5,139 bases of DNA, from the NCBI GenBank assembly GCA_013698165.1, contig JACCVN010000615.1:1-5139 (forward strand), given 5' to 3'. Each line of letters starts with the position of its first letter. Position 1 is the stretch's first letter. Both the position numbers and the translations under genes were made by a program. The stretch is from Parachlamydiaceae bacterium (GTDB lineage Bacteria > Chlamydiota > Chlamydiia > Chlamydiales > Parachlamydiaceae). Under the pieces are notes generated by a model. It did no database searches. It saw only the letters and a program-made list of their open reading frames with translations, and was not told where the DNA came from. Below are positions 1 through 5,139 of the stretch, piece by piece.

Positions 1-3000
1 CAGGGTCATAGTATCTTCTACCAAAATATGCCCAACCCGTTTCTCCATCAATCCGTTTACTACTAAATCTCCACGATGAAAGTGCGGATAAAAGACTTGT
101 TCCTTTACTATCAAAAAACTGATCTTCTCCATATGCAGTGTAACGATAGGATTCAATAATGCTACCGTTTGTAACATCCATAAGTGCAGAGATGTTGCCT
201 CTAAAGTCATGTATTGGACAAACAAATTGTTCACCTATTTCCAATAATACCGCAGCACCAATTTCTCCATTTATACCTAGCCCAAGAGTGCGCATTTCGA
301 TCACCTGACCATGTTTATTTAAAGCACCGATTTCTTTGTCACCCTGATACAAATATGTCATTGTGTCTACCTCAGCCCAGATTCCTTCTTGCAGTTGAAA
401 AGTAGATTTTTTTAATCGACGATGGAAAGAATCATAGAGGTATTCGGTTTTTACATTTCCTAAAATCATTGTCATCAAACGGTCTAAAGCATCATACATG
501 TATTCTGATTCTAGCTCGGGAGTAATTTTTTTTGCTTGATTTCCATTGAGATCATATTTATAGCTTATATCCCCGTGATTTGTGAGCTGATTTAAAATGT
601 TGATGATGTTGAGAGTATCATTTTTTCTGATGCGGTTGTGTAAAGAGTCGAAATCGTAAGAATGGTTTACTGGTCCGGTTTCAGAAACAAGATGGTAAAG
701 TGCATTGTATGTGTACTGTAAAGTGAATTTCCCCGCAGAATCATTTTGATCGATCTTTAACACATTTCCGCAAGAGTCATAGCCTTTTTCCGGTATTGAC
801 TGTGACCAATTTTTGCTTGAAATGTTTATAGGCCTTAAACAGCTGTCGTAGCAGAAATCGACGCTTCCACACGAATTTGGCAGGTCAATTTTTGCTATTT
901 TACCTGCGGTATTAAAGTGATAGTCAAATGAGTGGCTACCGTTATTATTCCTGCGAACAATTGTTTGAAGGTTAGCGGCATTATACATATAATTGACTGA
1001 ACTCATGTCGGGCATAATCACTTGCGTTACGCGGCTTCTAGGATCATATTGGTATAGAAGTTTTAGGCCGGTGCCTAATAACTCAGAAGACATTCGGTTG
1101 TTTTCATCAATAGTGCGATAGGTCTCCAGGTTATGTACAAGATCGCTTACCTGAATGAGATTATTGTTTTGATCATAACTATAAGTGTAAGAGACTGTAC
1201 CTTCTGATGAATACTGCTTTATAAGACGGTCAAGATCATCATATTCATAAAATATTTCAACGCCATTAGGTTTGATGATTTTTGATAATCCGCCGGATGG
1301 ATGGTACTCTTTTCGCGTAATTTTCTGAAGAGGATCCTCAGCAGCTTCTATTGCAGCAATCTCTCTGCTTTGTGAATCATAAGTATATTTTATATTTATG
1401 GCCTTCTCTACTGAGCCATCATTAATTGCATAGTCCGATCGAAGAATTAGATTTCCTTCCCCGTCGTAGTAGAAGGTACTCTTTTGCAATAAAAACCCTA
1501 GAGAATCTATTTTTTCTTCAATTGCTTTTCTTCCGCAAGAATCCATGATAATAACAGTTTGATTTCCATTAGCATCTGTTTCTTTTTGAAAGGCGACAGT
1601 TTGACCAAAAGCATTTTTATAATTGTCATCATAAGTATAGTTTGTTTCTGTTTCGTTGGGATGTTTGATTTTGAGAGGCCTTTTATCAGTGTCATAACGA
1701 GTTTCGGTACATGAAATCACTTCATCATTATTTATGAACACATGGGTACGATTTCCATCTTGATCGTATTTATAGCTTTTTTTTGTAAATATTCTCTCAC
1801 TTTCGTCTAATGTTGTTTCACAAACGACCCGGTTGAGATAATCAAATTCAAAAATCAACTTACGGTGTTTCTCTGGGGCATATAATTCCCATACTTCAGT
1901 TTGGCGGCCTAAGGAATCGTAAACATAAACTGTTTCAGAATCGCCCTTTTGGACTTTTGATAGCCTTCCTGCACCATCATAACTGTACAAAGTGCAAAGG
2001 CCTTGTGCGTCAATCTCTTCAATTAATTGAAATGAGTTGTATTTCCATTGATGTAATGAAAGGCTCATGCCATTAGAAGAAATTTTTTCTTCACTTGTTT
2101 TTCGTCCCTTATAATCATGCTTAAAGACTGTCTCAACACCATTTGTATTAATGGTTTTTGCCAAGGTGCCATCTAATTTATAAATATTTCTTTCAATAAT
2201 CCCATCAGCATATTCTGTCAAATAGGGTTTACCCCAAGAAGTATATCTTCTTTTAAGAGAATGCCCATTCGTATCAGTTTTTAATGAGGGATTATTCAAA
2301 TGGTCGTAGGAAACAAGATCTTTATGTTCTGCTAACATGCCTAAACAGTTTTGGGTTGCGGGGTATATCTTTTCAGTAAGCCTCCCAAATTCATCATAGC
2401 TGAATTGTACAGTGTTGTAATATTTGTCTGTCATGGCAATATGATTACCCATGTAATCATAAGAGTATTTATTGATAAGAGAACTATCCTGCTTGGATGA
2501 ATTGTATACCTTTTCTTCACTTATAAGTCGGTTAGCAAAATCGTACGTATATTTTGTAAAGAACTCAAGATTTGGAGACTGTTGATAAATCCGGTTATTA
2601 TTTTTGTCATATTTACAGGTTGTTGTTTGACCGTGGGGATCAATTTCTTGAACAATATTACCATGTGAGTCATAACTCCATTTTTTAGAGAAACAGAAAT
2701 TGCCGTGACAATCATAAATGTTCTGGAGCAGTAAATTTCCTTCTTTGGAATACTTATTTTCGATCCGATTTAACAATTCTTCTTGATTTGTAGAGAAATT
2801 AAAATAGTACTCTTCTGTAACTTTTGGCATGCCAACAGGTCTACTTTTGGAAGGTGTGATCTTTTTGATTAATCTAACAGTTACATCGGATAAATCATTG
2901 AAGTCTTTCGCGCTCCCATCATCATAAATCTCCTGTATGAGAGTGGAATTTTCATCATATGTATATTGATAGCGTTCTCGAATGGCTCTTTTATCACAGA

Positions 3001-4597
3001 CATGTTTTATTCCGAGAAGATTTGTCCCATTATAATATTTATAAAATGTCTTCTTCCTTCCATCACTTTCTGATGTCACTAACCCACTATTAGAATAAGT
3101 ATAAGTTTTGGAATAATGCTCTGCGTTTTGAAATGAATCCCACTTCACCCGTTTATCATTAAGGCCTGTAAGATTGCCCCAAAAGGATTCTTTTAAAACA
3201 TTTCCCTGTTTATCGTAGGTATAGTTTCTGCGCATAAGCATATAATCATTCTCGTCAGTGTAACCTCTCGCTTGCAAGAAGGTATTTTCTTTTCCTGACT
3301 CCTTCCATATCATTATTTCTTTGCGATATAACTCTTCATCATCAAGATAATGTTTAACAGATGTCAATCGTTGTTGATCAGAGAAGCTATAGATTTTTTT
3401 GTGTCCTAAAGCATCAGTAACTTCTGTACCTCCACCAAAAGGGCTTCTACTATGATGATCTTTGTGTAAATTGTATCTGAATGACCAAACCCTAACAGGA
3501 GAAGCATCGGTTCCAACAGGGGCATAAAGACACGAAACTCTACCCACCCTAGAGTCATCTTTATGATAAACATTGATTAAGTGCTCTCCAACCTTGTTAT
3601 CTCCTTTCTCATAATATTCAATAGATAGATAGCGATCTTCAGGTTGTGACTTTTTTAGTAAACGTTCTGGTTTGTGTTTTGCAGGATCGCTATATTTGTA
3701 CGTTATCTTGGGGGAATGATCACTATGAACAGAGCTTAAAAAAAAGTGTGGGTCATCGGAGTTGTATTCTTTCTTGATGAATTTGTATTCAATCTTTCTT
3801 TCGTCTGAGCTGACGATTGTTAGGTTCGGTTTTAACTTATAATTTTTAGGATATGAACATTTGATGTCACTTATTTTTGCTTTTTTCCTTCCTTTTGAAG
3901 TAACACATTCAATCCGATCATTGCCTTCATCATCATGATCATATTTATAGCTTAATGAACAACCTGTGGGTAAAAGATTGTCGCTAATAGAATATGAAGG
4001 CACCTGATTTGAAGGTGTAGTACGTTTATAAAGAAGGATTTCTCCTGACTCATTATGCAGTTCACAATGCCGTGCTCTATCGCTGTAATAAAGTCTCTTA
4101 TTTTTAATATTGTTAAGGCTGGTCAAAACACTTGAAGAACAATTCGTGACTCCATACCGAAGTTGTTTTTTTCTGATTCTCATCCGATCTTTATCAGGCG
4201 AATGTTTGAACATTAAAGTTGCTCCACGATCACGGACAGTAGCCGATATTTTCTTATCAGGATTTTCATGAATTATAATTTTACTCGGCAAATTAAGGTT
4301 CCAGCCGTTGCAGAGGGAGCCTTCACTTACATTTCCGCTATTAAAAGATCTATGAACTTGGATGGAGTTTGCGCCCGGAATATTGAGATCGCAACTGCTT
4401 TCCACATAGTTTCCGGTGATAACATTAACTACACCACCAACAATGGAACTAGGAGCTGCACAAATGTCGGGCAGTGAGATATTTAGATCAGCATCATCTA
4501 TTGATTTTTCAACGACTTCATGCTCAGAAGTAATTCCTTGAACAAGATTGGTGATAATGCATAGGCATCCTGTGAGTACAAATAACGTGCGTTGCAT
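1..4597 (-). CDS. Exported Rhs/YD-repeat protein, 3' end outside window
   Basis: The frame is open from ATG at 4597 to the left edge: 1,532 codons plus one base, with no in-frame stop. The start is firm, because an in-frame TGA (4607-4609) lies four codons upstream, no other start codon lies between, and AGAGGA sits four bases before the ATG. Layout: signal peptide about 1-21; N-terminal cap about 43-104 with VNVITGNYVES and GWNLNL; a weakly repetitive part to about 455; roughly 29 YD repeats at about 459-1417; Rhs core from about 1461 with PIHDFRGNISAL, WRFSSKR, ETG and YFGRRYYDP. Proteins of this family fold into a large beta-sheet cocoon that encloses a variable C-terminal toxin. That tip and the self-cleavage motif are expected further left and are not visible. 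There is no PAAR or VgrG-like N terminus, so Sec export is inferred rather than type VI delivery. The family call is very secure; the role (contact-dependent toxin, adhesin or host-directed effector) is inferred. GC content is typical of an AT-rich genome. Confidence 0.96.
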   Translation of the reverse strand, partial: MQRTLFVLTGCLCIITNLVQGITSEHEVVEKSIDDADLNISLPDICAAPSSIVGGVVNVITGNYVESSCDLNIPGANSIQVHRSFNSGNVSEGSLCNGWNLNLPSKIIIHENPDKKISATVRDRGATLMFKHSPDKDRMRIRKKQLRYGVTNCSSSVLTSLNNIKNKRLYYSDRARHCELHNESGEILLYKRTTPSNQVPSYSISDNLLPTGCSLSYKYDHDDEGNDRIECVTSKGRKKAKISDIKCSYPKNYKLKPNLTIVSSDERKIEYKFIKKEYNSDDPHFFLSSVHSDHSPKITYKYSDPAKHKPERLLKKSQPEDRYLSIEYYEKGDNKVGEHLINVYHKDDSRVGRVSCLYAPVGTDASPVRVWSFRYNLHKDHHSRSPFGGGTEVTDALGHKKIYSFSDQQRLTSVKHYLDDEELYRKEIMIWKESGKENTFLQARGYTDENDYMLMRRNYTYDKQGNVLKESFWGNLTGLNDKRVKWDSFQNAEHYSKTYTYSNSGLVTSESDGRKKTFYKYYNGTNLLGIKHVCDKRAIRERYQYTYDENSTLIQEIYDDGSAKDFNDLSDVTVRLIKKITPSKSRPVGMPKVTEEYYFNFSTNQEELLNRIENKYSKEGNLLLQNIYDCHGNFCFSKKWSYDSHGNIVQEIDPHGQTTTCKYDKNNNRIYQQSPNLEFFTKYTYDFANRLISEEKVYNSSKQDSSLINKYSYDYMGNHIAMTDKYYNTVQFSYDEFGRLTEKIYPATQNCLGMLAEHKDLVSYDHLNNPSLKTDTNGHSLKRRYTSWGKPYLTEYADGIIERNIYKLDGTLAKTINTNGVETVFKHDYKGRKTSEEKISSNGMSLSLHQWKYNSFQLIEEIDAQGLCTLYSYDGAGRLSKVQKGDSETVYVYDSLGRQTEVWELYAPEKHRKLIFEFDYLNRVVCETTLDESERIFTKKSYKYDQDGNRTHVFINNDEVISCTETRYDTDKRPLKIKHPNETETNYTYDDNYKNAFGQTVAFQKETDANGNQTVIIMDSCGRKAIEEKIDSLGFLLQKSTFYYDGEGNLILRSDYAINDGSVEKAINIKYTYDSQSREIAAIEAAEDPLQKITRKEYHPSGGLSKIIKPNGVEIFYEYDDLDRLIKQYSSEGTVSYTYSYDQNNNLIQVSDLVHNLETYRTIDENNRMSSELLGTGLKLLYQYDPRSRVTQVIMPDMSSVNYMYNAANLQTIVRRNNNGSHSFDYHFNTAGKIAKIDLPNSCGSVDFCYDSCLRPINISSKNWSQSIPEKGYDSCGNVLKIDQNDSAGKFTLQYTYNALYHLVSETGPVNHSYDFDSLHNRIRKNDTLNIINILNQLTNHGDISYKYDLNGNQAKKITPELESEYMYDALDRLMTMILGNVKTEYLYDSFHRRLKKSTFQLQEGIWAEVDTMTYLYQGDKEIGALNKHGQVIEMRTLGLGINGEIGAAVLLEIGEQFVCPIHDFRGNISALMDVTNGSIIESYRYTAYGEDQFFDSKGTSLLSALSSWRFSSKRIDGETGWAYFGRRYYDP
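2..217 (-). other. Rhs-associated core domain, partial
   Basis: Residues 1461-1532 carry the conserved Rhs core: P-I-H-D-F-R-G-N (D at 1464) followed by a D-V-T-N-G segment, then S-Y-R-Y-T-A-Y-G-E, W-R-F-S-S-K-R (W at 1509), E-T-G (1519-1521) and Y-F-G-R-R-Y-Y-D-P (1524-1532). These are hallmarks of the family and close the toxin-containing shell. The window cuts the domain directly after YYDP. The usual continuation (G-R-F/W, D-P, then N-x-Y-x-Y and N-P), which includes the auto-cleavage aspartates, cannot be assessed. Confidence 0.95.
347..3223 (-). repeat. YD-repeat array within the Rhs protein
   Basis: Residues 459 to 1417 hold about 29 recognisable copies of the YD repeat, usually about 20 residues apart, with the core form Y-x-Y-D-x-x-G-N/R-L. 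Clear examples are YTYDKQGNV, WSYDSHGNI, YSYDGAGRL, YVYDSLGRQ, FYYDGEGNL, YEYDDLDRL, YKYDLNGNQ and YMYDALDRL. Several copies are degenerate (YMYNAANL, YHFNTAGK, YDFDSLHNR). Each repeat contributes beta strands to the spiralling shell of Rhs proteins. The copies have diverged at the DNA level, so the array looks old and stable rather than recently expanded. Looser copies (SYKYDHDDEGN, TYKYSDPAKH) occur further upstream, from about residue 215. Confidence 0.9.
4292..4471 (-). other. N-terminal cap domain of the Rhs protein
   Basis: Residues 43-102 contain a G-G-V-V-N-V-I-T-G-N-Y run, an E-S-S-C-D-L-N-I-P-G segment, the H-R-S-F-N-S-G motif and a G-W-N-L-N ending. This matches the general pattern at the start of many exported Rhs proteins (V-x-V-x-T-G-x-Y, then a D-L-x-x-P-G segment, R-x-Y/F-x-S and G-W), corresponding to the DUF6531-like region. 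In known Rhs structures the N-terminal part plugs one end of the shell. Here it follows the signal peptide with only about 20 residues between. Confidence 0.65.
4535..4597 (-). other. Sec signal peptide of the Rhs protein
   Basis: The first 21 residues have a short basic start (MQR), a hydrophobic stretch (residues 4-19) and a V-Q-G ending that suits signal peptidase I at -3 and -1. An acidic, hydrophilic segment follows (residues 24-37). LTGC at residues 8-11 superficially matches a lipobox, but cleavage there would leave only ten residues, too few for a normal lipoprotein signal. Export across the inner membrane is therefore likely. The cleavage position is inferred by eye. Confidence 0.7.
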
Positions 4598-4601
4598 ATC
4601 G

Positions 4602-4607
4602 TCCTCT
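4602..4607 (-). promoter_or_regulatory. Ribosome binding site of the Rhs gene
   Basis: AGAGGA lies four bases upstream of the ATG at 4597 on the minus strand, a good Shine-Dalgarno match at slightly short spacing. With the in-frame TGA at 4607-4609 it fixes the start codon. Confidence 0.75.
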
Positions 4608-4638
4608 CATGCGTAAATAAATATTTGCAAAAAAGGCT

Positions 4639-4667
4639 AATCTATTGGACTTCGTCTCAATCCACAA
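4639..4667 (-). promoter_or_regulatory. Weak sigma70-like promoter candidate for the Rhs gene
   Basis: On the minus strand TTGTGG (4667-4662) and TAGATT (4644-4639) are separated by 17 bases and lie about 40 bases upstream of the start codon. The -35 matches only the TTG half and the -10 matches four of six positions. In AT-rich sequence such pairs arise often, so this is only the best candidate seen in the leader. Confidence 0.2.
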
Positions 4668-4753
4668 GAAATTTTTAATCAGAGGGTGGAATTATTACGT
4701 ATGATTAACAGAACGAGATAGATAGACAAAAGTGAAAGGATGGTTTTGCAAGG

Positions 4754-5137
4754 TCAGTGTGTCTTGATCGGTGAAAAAACGAGATTAACATTTCGATATC
4801 GAGTTTGGTGAAATAAAAAAGTGCTTGCAAATTGGTTTTGGTTTCGCGGAAGCGATAAAGGTGGGAAGCTACGCATGCAGCACAAGGCCGGTAGGCCTGA
4901 AGCGGAATGTGGGGATGGCCACAAAAAAAATCGAGCTGCGGTAGCAGCGAAAGGAATAAACCAAGCTTTTCTTAGCACAAATCGTTCATCATATTTTCTT
5001 TTATCATTTTGAATAATAGCAGCTAATAAGGATAAAGATGAGGCTGAAATCAAGAGAAATTTGAGGCAGTCATTTTTTTGTCGATCAAATAAGAGGGTAG
5101 TAATGCAGCCTGTTTGAATGCGTGCGTCAGATGTATC
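4754..5137 (-). CDS. Open frame of unknown function, 5' end uncertain or outside window
   Basis: A minus-strand frame is open from the right edge to a TGA at 4754-4756, giving at least 127 sense codons. The longest version that starts inside the window uses a TTG at 5053 without a convincing ribosome site, so the true start may lie outside the window. The visible product has a hydrophobic stretch (FLLISASSLSLLAAII), then a basic segment (NDKRKYDERF), then a region rich in Pro, Phe, Arg and Asn. I recognise no domain. The GC-rich hairpin block lies entirely inside it, which may mean the frame is the by-product of a repeat. It ends 156 bases before the Rhs start on the same strand. A spurious ORF or remnant is nearly as likely as a real gene. 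Confidence 0.3.
   Translation of the reverse strand, partial: DTSDARIQTGCITTLLFDRQKNDCLKFLLISASSLSLLAAIIQNDKRKYDERFVLRKAWFIPFAATAARFFLWPSPHSASGLPALCCMRSFPPLSLPRNQNQFASTFLFHQTRYRNVNLVFSPIKTH
4793..4802. repeat. 10-bp perfect palindrome TCGATATCGA
   Basis: TCGATATCGA is self-complementary over all ten bases and lies about 20 bases left of the GC-rich block, inside the right-hand open frame. It could be a small regulator site or a chance occurrence. The bases immediately outside it do not pair. Confidence 0.25.
4821..4978. repeat. GC-rich block with inverted-repeat ends and internal hairpins
   Basis: Hand count gives 56 G/C in 4821-4920 but only 30 in 4961-5060. The ends are imperfect inverted repeats: GTGCT at 4821-4825 against AGCAC at 4974-4978, and TTGGTTT at 4838-4844 against AAACCAA at 4958-4964. 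Inside are perfect short hairpins: TCGC-GGAA-GCGA (4844-4855), AGGCC-GGTA-GGCCT (4885-4898), GTGG with a six-base loop and CCAC (4909-4922), and GCTGC-GGTA-GCAGC (4935-4948). Two have the same GGTA loop and start exactly 50 bases apart. This may be a MITE/REP-type element or a structured RNA. It also overlaps an open minus-strand frame, so coding sequence is the main alternative. I do not recognise it as a known RNA family. Confidence 0.4.
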
Positions 5138-5139
5138 TC
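5050..5139 (-). pseudogene. Possible C-terminal end of a gene entering from the right edge
   Basis: A second minus-strand frame is open from the edge for 29 codons (starting EIHLTHAFKQAALL) and stops at TGA 5052-5050. Just before that stop it crosses a run of seven A (T7 at 5073-5079 on the plus strand). A one-base slip there would join it to the longer frame ending at 4754. It could be the true C-terminus of an upstream gene, part of a frameshifted gene, or noise; 29 codons are too few to decide. Confidence 0.15.

Larger units (their letters stand above)
4598..4753. other. Leader/intergenic region upstream of the Rhs gene
   Basis: These 156 AT-rich bases lie between the Rhs start and the stop of the small frame to the right. 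Apart from the ribosome binding site and the weak promoter candidate, I see no hairpin followed by a T-run on either strand. If the right-hand frame is a real gene, no obvious rho-independent terminator separates it from the Rhs gene. Confidence 0.5.

Noticed and set aside
214..405. Plus-strand 63-codon frame
   Set aside because: It is antisense to the highly conserved Rhs core and shows no start signals.
1507..1695. Minus-strand 62-codon frame
   Set aside because: It overlaps the Rhs frame on the same strand in a different register and gives a low-complexity Lys/Leu-rich product.
2521..2715. Minus-strand 64-codon frame
   Set aside because: It is an out-of-register shadow of the YD-repeat array; the Rhs frame through here is uninterrupted.
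4268..4477. Plus-strand 69-codon open frame
   Set aside because: It lies antisense to the signal peptide and cap region of the Rhs gene, lacks a clear ribosome site, and its sequence is explained by the strongly supported minus-strand frame.
4565..4597. Lipoprotein lipobox LTGC at residues 8-11 of the Rhs protein
   Set aside because: Cleavage there would leave a ten-residue signal, too short for signal peptidase II substrates; V-Q-G at residues 19-21 fits signal peptidase I better.
1..4597. Possibility that the Rhs gene is frameshifted or a pseudogene
   Set aside because: Reading every triplet from 4597 to position 2 gave no stop, and the register at the conserved YYDP motif matches the register of the start codon.
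4909..4930. Hairpin next to a run of eight A as a rho-independent terminator
   Set aside because: The A-run follows the stem on the plus strand and the T-run precedes the stem on the minus strand, so neither orientation gives stem followed by T-run.
4821..5012. Plus-strand 63-codon frame through the GC-rich block
   Set aside because: No Shine-Dalgarno site precedes its TTG start, its open length is modest, and the inverted repeats and hairpins explain its unusual composition at least as well.
5038..5064. Tiny plus-strand frame after an AAGGA-like site
   Set aside because: It has only eight codons (MRLKSREI) and nothing supports its translation.

Overview
The window is dominated by one very long gene on the minus strand. 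It starts at 4597 and runs off the left edge without a stop: 1,532 codons are visible and no in-frame stop was found when every codon was read. It encodes an exported Rhs/YD-repeat protein: a short N-terminal signal peptide, an N-terminal cap, a long low-identity stretch, about 29 tyrosine-aspartate (YD) repeats, and the start of the conserved Rhs core. The window stops exactly at the YYDP motif. The rest of the core and the variable C-terminal tip, which in this family is usually a toxin, lie beyond the left edge.

The right 540 bases are different. A 156-base leader (4598-4753) holds a good Shine-Dalgarno site and only a weak promoter candidate. To its right is an open minus-strand frame (4754 to the right edge, at least 127 codons) that could be the 3' part of another gene. 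Inside it lies a compact GC-rich block (4821-4978). Its first 100 bases have 56 G/C, against about 30% just to its right. It is bounded by imperfect inverted repeats and contains several short perfect hairpins, two of which share the same GGTA loop. This block is the least explained part of the window. It may be a small mobile or REP-like repeat, a structured RNA, or simply unusual coding sequence.

Organism: AT-rich bacterium, roughly high-30s percent GC judged by eye. The Rhs protein has a Sec signal rather than a PAAR or VgrG-like delivery domain, and its core has the WRFSSKR...ETG...YFGRRYYDP form. This fits environmental Chlamydiota (Parachlamydia, Protochlamydia, Simkania or Rhabdochlamydia type), but other AT-rich intracellular or Gram-negative bacteria are not excluded. 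No RNA genes, CRISPR arrays, transposase genes or immunity gene were recognised. Any immunity gene would be expected beyond the left edge, after the end of the Rhs gene.
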